A stretch of 64,000 bases of DNA from Reyranella massiliensis 521 (GTDB taxonomy: Bacteria > Pseudomonadota > Alphaproteobacteria > Reyranellales > Reyranellaceae): contig NZ_HE997181.1 of NCBI RefSeq assembly GCF_000312425.1, positions 4,530,045 through 4,594,044 on the forward strand, given 5' to 3'. Each line of letters opens with the position of its first letter. The first letter of the stretch is position 1. The notes beneath the pieces are model-generated. The model was not told the origin of the DNA. It searched no databases and was given only the letters and a program-made list of their open reading frames with translations. Position numbers and translations under genes: made by a program. Positions 42,984 to 51,826 of this stretch are shown here, one piece after another.

Positions 42984-44211
42984 GAAACCTTCCCAAAAGA
43001 CCTTCGAGCCCGGCGCGCGCGGCCCCCTGAACGGGGTCCGCGTCGTCGACCTGTCTCGGCTGGTCGCGGGCAATGTGCTGACCTTGCAGCTCGCCGACTT
43101 CGGCGCCGAGGTCGTCAAGATCGAGCCGCCGGAAGGCGACACCCTGCGCTCCTGGCGGGTCAAGGACGTCGAAACGGCCTGGAAGGTCTATAGCCGCAAC
43201 AAGAAGAGTGTTGCCTTGGACCTGCGTTCCGATGCCGGCCGTATCATCGTGCGCGAGCTAGCGAAATCGGCAGCTATCCTCGTCGAAAGCTTCCGACCGG
43301 GCGTCATGGAGGATATGGGCCTCTCGCCCGCCGAGCTGCATGCGATCAATCCCAAGCTGGTGATCGTGCGCATTTCCGGCTGGGGCCAAGACGGTCGCTA
43401 TCGCCACAAGCCGGGTTTCGGCACCCTGATCGAAGGCTATAGCGGTTTTGCGTCGATGAACGGTTTCGCCGATCGCGAGCCCGTGCTGCCACCGATGTAC
43501 CTTGCGGACTGCATGGCCGCCCTCAACGGCTATGGCGCGGTGATGGTGGCGTTGCGCGAAGTCGAGATGAATGGCGGCAAGGGCCAGACACTCGACCTGC
43601 CGCTGTTCGACCCGTTGTTTTCGATGCTCGGCCCGCAGGCCGCCAACCACAAGCTCACCGGCGAAGTGAAGGTGAGGACCGGCAGCCGCTCGACCAATGC
43701 GGCGCCGCGCAATGTCTATCAGACCAAGGACGGCCACTGGGTTTGCCTCTCGGCCTCGACGCAGGGCATGGCCGAGCGCGTGCTGGTGAAGATCGGACGG
43801 CCCGAGCTGGTGAAGGATCCGCGCTTCGCCACCAACATCGAGCGCGTGAAAAACGGCCTCGAGCTCGACGATATCATCGGCGGCTTCATCGCTGCCCGCG
43901 ATCTCGAGGAGAACCTGAAGTACTTCGACGAGGCGGGCGTCACGATCGGCCCGGTCAACGACATCTCGCAGATTGTTCAGGATCCCTATGTGCTGGAACG
44001 CGAGGCGTTGATCGAGATACCCGACGAGGACATGGGCGAGCTGCCGACCCATCCCGTCGTGCCGCGGCTGTCGGGCACGCCCGGCGCCCTGAAGAGCGCG
44101 GCGCCCAAGGTCGGTCAACACAACGAAGAGCTGCTGAAGCCGCTGCTGGGGGCAGCCGAATACGATCGGCTTTGTGCGTCCGGTGCCATCTCCAAAGGAA
44201 AGAACAAGTGA
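42976..44211 (+). CDS. Type III (CaiB/BaiF) CoA-transferase
   Basis: About 411 residues. Family signatures: PLNGVRVVDLSRLVAGNVLT, DFGAEVVKIEPPEGD, SRNKKSVALDLRSDAG, LVESFRPGVMEDMGLS and the C-terminal HNEELLKPLLGAAEYDRL. The catalytic Asp expected around the RYRHKPGFGTLIEGYSGF / PMYLADCMAA region is present as LADCMAAL. The start is uncertain: a TTG at 42976 overlaps the hydrolase stop by eight bases and gives a family-like N-terminus; in-frame ATGs at 42919 and 42943 are alternatives. Its stop overlaps the GTG of the lyase gene. Confidence 0.88.
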   Translation: MARKPSQKTFEPGARGPLNGVRVVDLSRLVAGNVLTLQLADFGAEVVKIEPPEGDTLRSWRVKDVETAWKVYSRNKKSVALDLRSDAGRIIVRELAKSAAILVESFRPGVMEDMGLSPAELHAINPKLVIVRISGWGQDGRYRHKPGFGTLIEGYSGFASMNGFADREPVLPPMYLADCMAALNGYGAVMVALREVEMNGGKGQTLDLPLFDPLFSMLGPQAANHKLTGEVKVRTGSRSTNAAPRNVYQTKDGHWVCLSASTQGMAERVLVKIGRPELVKDPRFATNIERVKNGLELDDIIGGFIAARDLEENLKYFDEAGVTIGPVNDISQIVQDPYVLEREALIEIPDEDMGELPTHPVVPRLSGTPGALKSAAPKVGQHNEELLKPLLGAAEYDRLCASGAISKGKNK

Positions 44212-45113
44212 CCGTCCACCGCCCTGCTCCGCCCGTCTGGCGGTCGATCCTCTACGTGCCGGGCAACGTGCCGAAGTTCATCGACAAGGCCCACGAGCGC
44301 GGTGCGGACTGTGTGCTGGTCGATCTCGAAGATAGCGTGCAGGCGGCGCAGAAACCCGAAGCCCGCGCCATGCTGGCCGAGACGATGACGAAGGTGGCGC
44401 GCCGCGGCGCCGACGTCGCGGTACGCATCAACCGGCCGCTGCGCCTTGCCATTCCCGACATCGAGGCGGCGGTGCGACCGGGCCTGTCGGCGCTGTTCAT
44501 CACCAAGACCGAGGGCGTACAGCATCTCCGGCTGCTCGACGAGCTGGTGACGGAGCTGGAGCGCGAGCGCGGCATGCCCGTCGGCAGCGTGGGTTTCGGC
44601 GCCATGATCGAACATCCGCGCGCCCTCACCGAGTTGAACGATATCGCCGAACGGGGGCCGCGCGTCATTGCCATGATGCTGGGCGGCGAGGACTTCGCGC
44701 TGGAAACCGGCTCGGTGCCGGGCGACGAGACGCTGGAACTGCCCAAGCGCATGGTGGCTTTCGCCGCACAGGCCCATGGCGTTGCCATGATCGGCATCCT
44801 GGGTACGGTCGCCGACTATTCCGATCCCGAAGCCTACCGGAAGAGCGCCATCCGGGCGCGCCGCTTCGGCTTCTCCGGTGGCACCTGCATTCACCCGGGC
44901 CTGGTCCAGGCCCTCAACGAGGCGTTCACGCCACCCGATGAAGACGTGGCCTATGCGCGGAAACTGATCGCCGCGGACGAGAAAGCCGCAGCCGCAGGCC
45001 GTGGCTCCTTCTCGGTCGATGGCAAAATGATCGACATCCCGGTGATCGACCGGGCCCGTCGTCTGATCCAGCGCTACGAAGCCATCGAACACCGCCGGCT
45101 CAGGAAGGCCTGA
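44208..45113 (+). CDS. CitE-like CoA-ester lyase (HpcH/HpaI family)
   Basis: 301-residue TIM-barrel lyase of the CitE/citramalyl-CoA or malyl-CoA lyase group. SILYVPGNVPKFIDKA is the standard start, with the Mg-binding region DCVLVDLEDSVQAAQKPEAR, the Arg in VAVRINRP, and MMLGGEDFALETGS and GFSGGTCIHPGLVQALN later. A GTG start overlapping the CoA-transferase stop (AAGTGA) with AAAGGAAAG upstream was chosen. CoA-transferase plus this lyase resembles units that activate and cleave citramalate- or malate-like acids, though no hydratase is present here. Confidence 0.9.
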   Translation: MTVHRPAPPVWRSILYVPGNVPKFIDKAHERGADCVLVDLEDSVQAAQKPEARAMLAETMTKVARRGADVAVRINRPLRLAIPDIEAAVRPGLSALFITKTEGVQHLRLLDELVTELERERGMPVGSVGFGAMIEHPRALTELNDIAERGPRVIAMMLGGEDFALETGSVPGDETLELPKRMVAFAAQAHGVAMIGILGTVADYSDPEAYRKSAIRARRFGFSGGTCIHPGLVQALNEAFTPPDEDVAYARKLIAADEKAAAAGRGSFSVDGKMIDIPVIDRARRLIQRYEAIEHRRLRKA

Positions 45114-45141
45114 GCCCTCCTGAGCTCATGCCGGCGCTTGG

Positions 45142-45543
45142 TCAGGCATCGACCAGCTCGGCCGGCGAACGCCAACGACGCATTTCACCGATACCCGTGA
45201 GATCGGACGTGAACGCGACGACCTCGGCAGTCATGCCGGCGTTGAAGCTCTGAAGCAGAACTTCCCGGCCGTTCGAGAACCTCACGGCATCCTTGTGCGC
45301 GTAGGCACCGCCTTCGATGCGCGTCATCACCACTTCTTCGATTGGCTTCACAGAGTAGGCTTGCTGCACGGCCTCGCCGATGCCTGTCAGCCTCAACCGG
45401 GCATCGGCCGGGATGCACACTGCGGTCTCGCAGTCGCGGGCGGCCGTGAAGCCCATGGTGCCGCTGGGGAAGCGGCGAAGCGTGTATTGCTCTTCTTCAG
45501 TCGCAGGACGTGAACGATAAAGCTCCAGTGAATAGTCACACAT
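45142..45543 (-). CDS. Conserved hypothetical protein, 133 residues
   Basis: Small protein starting MCDYSLELYRSRPATEEEQY, with no signal peptide or membrane helix. It is rich in beta-type sequence (VQQAYSVKPIEEVVMTRIEG, GREVLLQSFNAG) and has three Cys. I do not recognise a domain. The ATG at 45543 is supported by AGGAGGG directly upstream; a longer frame to 45690 would run into the petABC terminator and add unlikely residues. It lies convergent with the CitE-like gene and alone on its strand. Confidence 0.6.
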   Translation of the reverse strand: MCDYSLELYRSRPATEEEQYTLRRFPSGTMGFTAARDCETAVCIPADARLRLTGIGEAVQQAYSVKPIEEVVMTRIEGGAYAHKDAVRFSNGREVLLQSFNAGMTAEVVAFTSDLTGIGEMRRWRSPAELVDA

Positions 45544-45675
45544 GACGCCCTCCTGGGGTAGTGGACGTCTTCTGGACGTAGGACGGGCGCCCTCATGGTC
45601 AAGAGCGCACGTGTACAATCGAGGAACTATCGGTTCGTACGGTTTCCTCATCCTTCGATAAGGACCGACCCACCA

Positions 45676-45709
45676 AAGAAAAAGCCCCATACCTGAGGTA
45701 TGGGGCTTT
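45676..45709 (-). terminator. Intrinsic terminator of the petABC operon
   Basis: A 13-bp perfect stem (AAAGCCCCATACC with GGTATGGGGCTTT) around a three-base loop lies 22 bases beyond the petC stop. On the minus strand it is followed by a T-rich stretch (TTTTTCTTT), a textbook factor-independent terminator. On the plus strand the trailing bases are also T-rich (TTTGATGTCTTTT), so it may work both ways. Confidence 0.88.
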
Positions 45710-45730
45710 GATGTCTTTTGGGCGTGGAGC

Positions 45731-46513
45731 CTAGTGCTTGTCCGACCACACCATGCGCTTCACGGCGTACATGAAGCCCGCCAGCGCCAGCAGGAACAGG
45801 ACGACCCGCACGCCGGTGCGCTTGCGATCCTCCATATGCGGCTCGGACGCCCAGGCCAGGAACTCGACGACGTCGGACGATTGCTGGTCGAGCGTCGACT
45901 TGGTGCCGTCGGTATAGGCCACCTTGTCGTCCGCCAGCGGCGGCGCCATGGCGATCTTGTGGCCCGGGAAGTACTTGTTGAAGTTGTCGTCCTTGGTGAC
46001 CGCGAACTCCTTGATCTGCTCAGGCGTCAGCTTGTCGTAGGGGACATAGCCGGTGAGCAGGCCGTGGAGGTAGTTCGGACCATCCGCGCGCGCCTTGACG
46101 ATGACGCTGAGGTCGGGCGGCGCCTTGCCGTTGTTGGCGGCGGCGGCAGCAGCCTGGTTCGGGAACGGCTTCTTGAAGCGATCCGACAGACGCGCGGGCC
46201 GATCGATCGGCTGGCCGTCGTCGTTGAGATCGGGGACGGTGATGTCCTTGATCAGGTCCTTCACCTGATTCTCGGTGAGGCCGAGTTCCATCAGGTTGCG
46301 ATAGGCCAGGAGCTGCAACGAATGACAGGCCGCGCAGACGTCGTGATAGACCTGATATCCGCGCTGGGCGGCGGCACGGTCGTAGGTGCCGAACGGTCCC
46401 TGGAAGTGCCACTTCCTTTGCGGTGGCGGCTCCGTCGTGCCGGCCGCGATGGCGACCGCGCCGGTGGCGAGGGCTGCGAGGGCGATGGCACCCGTGGCGA
46501 GTAGCTTACGCAT
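45731..46513 (-). CDS. petC: Cytochrome c1 of the bc1 complex
   Basis: 260 residues with a signal peptide (KLLATGAIALAALATGAVAIA). Haem c is attached at VCAACHSLQ and the axial Met lies in KIAMAPPLAD. The C-terminal membrane anchor is VRVVLFLLALAGFMYAVKRM. Start placed at the ATG at 46513, five bases after the petB stop; the frame is open upstream into petB but that part is a shadow, so this is not a fused cytochrome b/c1 (FbcH-type) as in some Rhizobiales. It passes electrons from the Rieske protein to soluble cytochrome c. Confidence 0.94.
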   Translation of the reverse strand: MRKLLATGAIALAALATGAVAIAAGTTEPPPQRKWHFQGPFGTYDRAAAQRGYQVYHDVCAACHSLQLLAYRNLMELGLTENQVKDLIKDITVPDLNDDGQPIDRPARLSDRFKKPFPNQAAAAAANNGKAPPDLSVIVKARADGPNYLHGLLTGYVPYDKLTPEQIKEFAVTKDDNFNKYFPGHKIAMAPPLADDKVAYTDGTKSTLDQQSSDVVEFLAWASEPHMEDRKRTGVRVVLFLLALAGFMYAVKRMVWSDKH

Positions 46514-46518
46514 GGCTC

Positions 46519-47754
46519 TTACACCGCCTTCTTCTTGAGCACTGCGTCGGCAATGCTGGGAGGCAATGGCAATGGCCGTTCGATCTTGCCCAAGACCGGC
46601 AGCAGGATGAGGAAGTGGAAGAAGTAGTAGAGCGTGGCGAGCTGCGACAGCGGCACCCAGAAGCCTTCCGGCGGATTGGCACCACAGAAGCCCAGCACGA
46701 TCACGTCGACCACCAGCAGCATCATGAACCACTTGTAGATCGGCCGGAACGTGGCCGACCGGACGCGCGAGGTATCGAGCCAGGGCAGGATGAACAGCAC
46801 GGCGATGGCGCCGAACATGGCCAGCACGCCGCCGAGCTTGTCCGGAATGGCGCGCAGGATCGCGTAGAACGGCAGGAAGTACCATTCGGGCACGATGTGC
46901 GCCGGCGTCACCAGCGGGTCGGCCGCGATATAGTTGTCCGGATGGCCCATGTAGTCGGGCGCGAAGAAGACGAAGCCGGCATAGACGATCAGGAAGACCA
47001 CGACGCCGAAGCCGTCCTTCATCGTGTAGTACGGATGGAAGGGCACGGTGTCCTGCGGGCCCTTCGGGTCGATGCCGGTCGGGTTGTTCGAACCGTGGAT
47101 GTGCAGCGCCACGACGTGCAGCGCCACGACGGCCACGATGATGAACGGCAGCAGGTAGTGCAGGGCGAAGAAGCGGTTGAGCGTCGGGTTGTCGACGGCG
47201 AAGCCGCCCCACAGCCAGGTCACGATCGCGTCGCCGACCACCGGGATGGCCGAGAACAGGTTGGTGATGACGGTGGCGCCCCAGAAGCTCATCTGGCCCC
47301 ACGGCAGCACGTAGCCCATGAATGCCGTTGCCATCATCAGCAGGAAGATGACGACGCCCAGGATCCACAGCAGTTCGCGCGGCGCCTTGTAGGAGCCGTA
47401 GTACATGCCGCGGAAGATATGGATGTAGACGGCAATGAAGAAGAACGACGCGCCGTTCATATGCAGGTCGCGGATCAGCCAGCCCTGCGGCACGTCACGG
47501 TCGATACGCTCCACCGAGTCGAAGGCCATCAGCACATGCGGCGTGTAGTTCGTCGCCAGCACCACGCCCGTCGCGATCATGAGGACCAGCATCACCGTGG
47601 CGATCGCGCCGAAATTCCAGAAGTAGTTGAAATTCCGGGGCGTCGGGAAGGTGTGATACTCCTTCTCGATATACGAGAAGATCGGCAGGCGGTGATCGAT
47701 CCAGGCGATCACCTTGTTATTGAAGACCGGCGGCGTGCCGTGTGACGAAGCCAT
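46519..47754 (-). CDS. petB: Cytochrome b of the bc1 complex
   Basis: 411-residue membrane protein with eight helices. Haem-ligating His pairs fall in [19 protein letters not shown] and [20 protein letters not shown]; the quinol-oxidation loop has the PEWY motif ([20 protein letters not shown]). [20 protein letters not shown] and [19 protein letters not shown] are family landmarks. Length is typical for alphaproteobacteria. It is the middle gene of petABC, 44 bases after petA. Confidence 0.95.
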   Translation of the reverse strand: MASSHGTPPVFNNKVIAWIDHRLPIFSYIEKEYHTFPTPRNFNYFWNFGAIATVMLVLMIATGVVLATNYTPHVLMAFDSVERIDRDVPQGWLIRDLHMNGASFFFIAVYIHIFRGMYYGSYKAPRELLWILGVVIFLLMMATAFMGYVLPWGQMSFWGATVITNLFSAIPVVGDAIVTWLWGGFAVDNPTLNRFFALHYLLPFIIVAVVALHVVALHIHGSNNPTGIDPKGPQDTVPFHPYYTMKDGFGVVVFLIVYAGFVFFAPDYMGHPDNYIAADPLVTPAHIVPEWYFLPFYAILRAIPDKLGGVLAMFGAIAVLFILPWLDTSRVRSATFRPIYKWFMMLLVVDVIVLGFCGANPPEGFWVPLSQLATLYYFFHFLILLPVLGKIERPLPLPPSIADAVLKKKAV

Positions 47755-47798
47755 TGCTGTGAACTCCAGCGAGATCAGTGGCGGGCGATCGACGTCGA

Positions 47799-48365
47799 TC
47801 AGCCGATGCGAACGAGGCTATCGGACGTGAACAGGTACTCCGGAACCACGAGGTTCTTCGGTGCCGGTCCTTTGCGGATACGTCCAGAGGTGTCGTAGCT
47901 CGAGCCGTGGCAGGGGCAGAACCAGCCACCGTACTCGCCCTTCGGGTCACCCGGCTTGTTGCCGAGCGGCACGCAGCCGAGATGGGTGCAGACACCGATC
48001 ATGATCAGCCACTCCGGGCGAACCTTCTTCGCCGTGTCGGTGACACGCGCATTGTCGGTCTGCGGATCGGGCAGAGCCGACAGCGGCACCGCCTCGGCTT
48101 CCTTGATCTCTTCCGGTGTGCGATGCCGGATGAACACCGGCTTGCCGCGCCATTTCACGGTGACGGCCTGGCCGACCTGGATCGGGGTGACGTTCACCTC
48201 GATGGTCGACAGCGCGAGCGTGTCCGCGGCGGGATTGAGATTGTTGATGAAGGGCCATGCGGTGGCCGCCGCACCGACGCCGGCAAGGGCGCCCGTTGCG
48301 ACCATGAGGAAGTCGCGCCGGGTCGGGTCGCTGTGCCCGCCAGCTGGAATGCTTGAAGACGCCAT
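47799..48365 (-). CDS. petA: Rieske iron-sulfur subunit of the bc1 complex
   Basis: 188 residues. A twin-arginine start [20 protein letters not shown] anchors the protein after Tat export. The 2Fe-2S cluster is bound by [11 protein letters not shown] and [15 protein letters not shown]. It is the first gene of the operon; AGAGA precedes the start, and a sigma70-like promoter is visible 36 bases upstream. Confidence 0.95.
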   Translation of the reverse strand: MASSSIPAGGHSDPTRRDFLMVATGALAGVGAAATAWPFINNLNPAADTLALSTIEVNVTPIQVGQAVTVKWRGKPVFIRHRTPEEIKEAEAVPLSALPDPQTDNARVTDTAKKVRPEWLIMIGVCTHLGCVPLGNKPGDPKGEYGGWFCPCHGSSYDTSGRIRKGPAPKNLVVPEYLFTSDSLVRIG

Positions 48366-48400
48366 GATTTCTCTCTTCCGTCCCCCCGAGGAGATGGGCC

Positions 48401-48430
48401 TTTAAACCGCGAAAGCCCCTTATGTTTCAA
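48401..48430 (-). promoter_or_regulatory. Sigma70-like promoter of petABC
   Basis: On the minus strand TTGAAA (48430-48425) and TTTAAA (48406-48401) are 18 bases apart, placing a start about 30 bases before the petA ATG. The divergent trmL-hemF promoter must share the remaining 90 bases. Confidence 0.42.
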
Positions 48431-48518
48431 GGCTCTGTTGGTCGCAGTCCCAAAACGCGGCTTTCTGTGACAGCGTGCCGCATCGGGCTTCCGCGGCGCG
48501 GACGAGGATACAAGGCCC

Positions 48519-48977
48519 ATGCAATTGGCCCTGTTCGAGCCCGACATCCCGCAAAACCTCGGCGCCTTCATCCGCCTCGCGGCCTGCCTGGACATCCCCC
48601 TGCACATCATCGAGCCCTGCGGCTTCCCGGTGGACGACAAGCGGATGCGGCGGGCCTCCCTGGACTACTACGACCTGGCGACCCTGATCCGGCACCCTTC
48701 CTGGGCGGCCTTCCGGCGAGACCGGCCGGAGGGCCGGCTCGTCCTCCTGACCACGGCGGGCGCCGTTCCCCTGCCCCAGGCCCGCTTCGAGGCCAGCGAC
48801 ATCCTGCTGCTCGGCCGCGAGAGCGCCGGGGTCCCCGCCGAGGTGCACGAGGCGGCCGGGCTCCGGGTACGGGTACCGCTCAAAAAGGGCGCACGTTCGC
48901 TCAATGTCGCGCTCGCAGGCGCGATGGTATTGAGCGAGGCGCTTCGCCAGACCTCGGGATTCCAGGACCTCGTATGA
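48519..48977 (+). CDS. trmL: tRNA (cytidine/uridine-34 2'-O)-methyltransferase TrmL
   Basis: 152-residue SPOUT methyltransferase, which methylates the wobble base of some leucine tRNAs. The trefoil-knot motifs are [31 protein letters not shown] and [19 protein letters not shown]; the length matches E. coli TrmL (157). It is divergent from petABC. Its stop overlaps the start of hemF by four bases, so the pair is co-translated. Confidence 0.92.
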   Translation: MQLALFEPDIPQNLGAFIRLAACLDIPLHIIEPCGFPVDDKRMRRASLDYYDLATLIRHPSWAAFRRDRPEGRLVLLTTAGAVPLPQARFEASDILLLGRESAGVPAEVHEAAGLRVRVPLKKGARSLNVALAGAMVLSEALRQTSGFQDLV

Positions 48978-49897
48978 CCCAGCCCGCCCGCCACGCCACC
49001 GGCCCCCAAGGCCCTTCGCCGCTGCCCGACGACGCGACCATTGCGCGGCGCAAGGCCGAGGCGCGCACCTGGTTCGAAGGGCTGCGCGACAAGATCTGCG
49101 CCGCCTTCGAGAAGATCGAGGACGACCTCGACGGCACGCATCGCGACAAGCCGGCCGGCCGGTTCGAGCGCAAGCCCTGGCGGCGCGACAAGGGGCCGAA
49201 CGGCGAGGATCGCGGCGGCGGCACGATGGCGCTGATGCGCGGCCGGGTCTTCGAGAAGGTGGGCGTCAACGTCTCGACCGTGTTCGGCGAGTTCAGCCCC
49301 GAGTTCCGCAATCAGATCCCCGGCGCCAACCAGGATCCGCGCTTCTTCGCCTCCGGCATCTCGCTGGTCGCCCACATGCAGTCACCCAAGGTGCCGGCGG
49401 TGCATATGAACACGCGCTTCATCGTGACGACGCGAAGCTGGTTCGGCGGCGGCGCCGACCTGACGCCGATGACGCCGCACGATCCCGACACGCGGGACTT
49501 CCACACCACCTTACGCGCCGCCTGCGATGCGCATGATCCCACCTACTATCAGCGCTTCAAGGAATGGTGCGACGAGTACTTCTTCCTGCCGCATCGCAAC
49601 GAGCCGCGCGGCGTCGGCGGCATCTTCTACGACTACCTGGATAGCGGCGATCATGCGCGCGACCTCGCCTTCACGCGCGATGTCGGCACGGCCTTCCTCG
49701 ACATCTATCCCAAACTGGTGCGTCGCCACATGAACGAGCCCTGGACCGAGGCCGAGCGCGCCCACCAGCTCGCGCGGCGCGGACGCTACGTCGAATTCAA
49801 CCTGCTCCACGATCGCGGCACCAAGTTCGGCCTGATGACCGGCGGCAATGTCGAGGCGATCCTGATGTCGCTGCCGCCGGAAGTGCGCTGGCCGTAA
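48974..49897 (+). CDS. hemF: Oxygen-dependent coproporphyrinogen III oxidase
   Basis: 307-residue HemF, converting coproporphyrinogen III to protoporphyrinogen IX with O2 in haem synthesis. Motifs: [60 protein letters not shown], and [20 protein letters not shown]. Length is usual. The ATG overlapping the trmL stop was chosen; the same frame is open further up but is out of register with trmL. Its place beside petABC suits aerobic cytochrome production. Confidence 0.95.
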   Translation: MTQPARHATGPQGPSPLPDDATIARRKAEARTWFEGLRDKICAAFEKIEDDLDGTHRDKPAGRFERKPWRRDKGPNGEDRGGGTMALMRGRVFEKVGVNVSTVFGEFSPEFRNQIPGANQDPRFFASGISLVAHMQSPKVPAVHMNTRFIVTTRSWFGGGADLTPMTPHDPDTRDFHTTLRAACDAHDPTYYQRFKEWCDEYFFLPHRNEPRGVGGIFYDYLDSGDHARDLAFTRDVGTAFLDIYPKLVRRHMNEPWTEAERAHQLARRGRYVEFNLLHDRGTKFGLMTGGNVEAILMSLPPEVRWP

Positions 49898-50021
49898 TCG
49901 CGACCTCTCGACCTGAAACTGCCACAAGGCGGAACGTTTTACGCTTCGCACGTGCCATGTCGCCTTGACCGGCGCATGAGAAGAGCAACGAAAACGAAAA
50001 GATGACAAAGGGAGGATATCA

Positions 50022-51026
50022 ATGACTCGTCACCTTACACGTCGTGCGGCCTTGGTCGCAGCCAGCGCTTTGCCGGCTGCCGCGTTGTTGCCCACCAGTT
50101 CGCGTGCGCAGGCTGCCTGGACGCCGACTCAAAGTGTGCGCGTCGTCGTTCCTGCAGCGCCGGGCGGCGGCACGGACATCATGGGCCGCCTGCTGGCCGC
50201 CCATCTCCAGGAAGCCTGGGGCCAGTCCTGTGTCGTCGACAACAAGTCGGGCGCCGGTGGCGTGATCGGCTCGACCGAAGTGGTGAAGTCGAAGCCCGAC
50301 GGCACCACGATCCTGATGGGCAATATCGGCCCGCAGGCGATCGCCTATTCGCTCTACCGCAACATGCCCTATACGCCGGCGAGCCTGATCCCGGTGTCGA
50401 ACGCCATCACCGCCCCAAACGTGCTGGTCCTTCACCCATCGGTGCCGGCCAAGACCATTCCCGAGTTCGTCGCCTGGCTCAAAGCGCAGAATGGCAAAGC
50501 CTCCTATGCCTCGTCCGGCACCGGCCAGTCGCCGCATCTCAGCGCTGCCTGGTTCCTCCAGCTCACCGGCACCAAGGCCGAACACATCCCCTACCGTGGC
50601 GCCGCGCCGGCGCTCGCCGATCTGACGGCGGGCGTCACCCAGTTCTTCTTCGACAATCTCACCACATCCATCGAGTTCATCCGCGCAGGCAAGCTCAGGG
50701 CGTTGGGCCTGACCTCGGCGCAGCGCAATCCTGTGGCGCCTGAGCTGGTGCCGATTTGCGAGACCATGCCGGAGCTGAAGCCGTTCGACGTCTCGACCTG
50801 GTTCGGTGTCTTTCTGCCGGCCGGCACACCGAAGCCGATCGTCGATTCGCTCAATGCCCAGATGAAGGTCTGGCTGGACAGCCCGAAGACCAAGGAGCGC
50901 ATCGCGTTGATGGCAAGCACGCCGGCCTACGGCACACCCGAGCAGTTCGCCCAGTTCGTCACCGCCCAGATCGCGCAGTGGAAAGGCGTGATCGACAAGG
51001 AAGGGCTGAAGCTCGACGTGAACTGA
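50022..51026 (+). CDS. Orphan TctC/Bug-family substrate-binding protein
   Basis: 334 residues. A Tat-like signal peptide ([20 protein letters not shown]) is followed by VRVVVPAAPGGGTDIMGRLL and YASSGTGQSPHLSAAWFL, the two Bug ligand loops, and PYRGAAPALADLTAGVTQFF. GGGAGG precedes the start. No TctA/TctB is adjacent; it is instead followed by a crotonase-like gene 23 bases on, so it may serve the shared TctAB or act as a sensor for the compound that enzyme uses. Confidence 0.92.
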   Translation: MTRHLTRRAALVAASALPAAALLPTSSRAQAAWTPTQSVRVVVPAAPGGGTDIMGRLLAAHLQEAWGQSCVVDNKSGAGGVIGSTEVVKSKPDGTTILMGNIGPQAIAYSLYRNMPYTPASLIPVSNAITAPNVLVLHPSVPAKTIPEFVAWLKAQNGKASYASSGTGQSPHLSAAWFLQLTGTKAEHIPYRGAAPALADLTAGVTQFFFDNLTTSIEFIRAGKLRALGLTSAQRNPVAPELVPICETMPELKPFDVSTWFGVFLPAGTPKPIVDSLNAQMKVWLDSPKTKERIALMASTPAYGTPEQFAQFVTAQIAQWKGVIDKEGLKLDVN

Positions 51027-51049
51027 CAGCCCTTACGAGGAACCGCGAC

Positions 51050-51823
51050 ATGACAAGCAATGACGTTCTGGTCGAGCGCAACGGCCCGGTGACGACGGTG
51101 ATCATCAACCGGCCGGCGGCACGAAATGCTTGCACGGTCGCGACGGTGAAGGCGTTGCATGACGCCTTCATGGCTTTCGAGGCGGACAACGAAGCCAAGG
51201 TGGCCGTTCTCACCGGCCAGGGCGACTACTTCTGCGCCGGCGCCGATCTCAAGGAGCTGGCAAGCGGCGCGGCGCTCGGCTTCTGCTGGGCGGGCGACGA
51301 CAAGGGCGTCACCCAACGCATGCTGAAGAAGCCGGTCATCGCCGGCGTGTCGGGTCACGCGGTCGCCGCGGGCCTCGCATTGGCCGTCTGGTGCGACCTG
51401 CGCGTTGCCGACGAGACGGCAGTCTTCGGCGTGTTCTGCCGTCGCTATGGCGGGCCGATGCCCAACGGCTGCACGGTGCGCCTGCCCCGCCTGATCGGCC
51501 AGAGCCGCGCGCTCGACATGATGCTGACGGGCCGCGCCGTCGACGCCAAGGAAGCGCACGCTATCGGCTTGGTGAATCGCCTCGTGAAGGCAGGCGAAGC
51601 GCGTCAGGAAGCCGAACGACTGGCGCACGAGCTCGCCGGCCTGCCGCAGATCGCCATGCTTTCTGACCGCGAGTCGCTGATCAAACAGTGGGACCTGCCA
51701 GAAGACGCTGCCATTCGCCTCGAGATCGAAGGCAGCAAGGCCGCCTTCGCGCAGGGCTTCCAAGCCGGTGCAGGACGCTTCGTGCAGGGCGTCGGCCGCC
51801 ATGGCGAGGCCGTCCGCCAATAG
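51050..51823 (+). CDS. Crotonase/enoyl-CoA hydratase family protein, atypical active site
   Basis: 257-residue crotonase fold: the CoA-binding RPAARNACTVATVKALHDAF, the oxyanion loop DYFCAGADLKEL and GVSGHAVAAGLALAVWCDLR. At the two catalytic Glu positions of hydratases this protein has other residues: FGVFCRRYGG (Cys where QPE has Glu) and SRALDMMLTGR (Asp where AMEM has Glu). It may thus be a different crotonase activity (isomerase, hydrolase or lyase). GAGGA precedes the ATG. It follows an orphan Bug receptor. Confidence 0.88.
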   Translation: MTSNDVLVERNGPVTTVIINRPAARNACTVATVKALHDAFMAFEADNEAKVAVLTGQGDYFCAGADLKELASGAALGFCWAGDDKGVTQRMLKKPVIAGVSGHAVAAGLALAVWCDLRVADETAVFGVFCRRYGGPMPNGCTVRLPRLIGQSRALDMMLTGRAVDAKEAHAIGLVNRLVKAGEARQEAERLAHELAGLPQIAMLSDRESLIKQWDLPEDAAIRLEIEGSKAAFAQGFQAGAGRFVQGVGRHGEAVRQ

Positions 51824-51826
51824 CGG

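Noticed and set aside
43743..44207. Upstream extension of the CitE-like frame inside the CoA-transferase gene
   Set aside because: Shadow of the CoA-transferase; the lyase domain begins only after the GTG at 44208.
45099..45124. Hairpin CTCAGGA/TCCTGAG after the CitE-like gene as a terminator
   Set aside because: Seven-base stem with a 12-base loop and no T-run; too weak to call.
45731..47368. Possible fused cytochrome b/c1 gene (FbcH-type) because the c1 frame stays open into petB
   Set aside because: petB has its own stop at 46519 and the c1 signal peptide begins at 46513; the upstream part of the c1 frame is a shadow.
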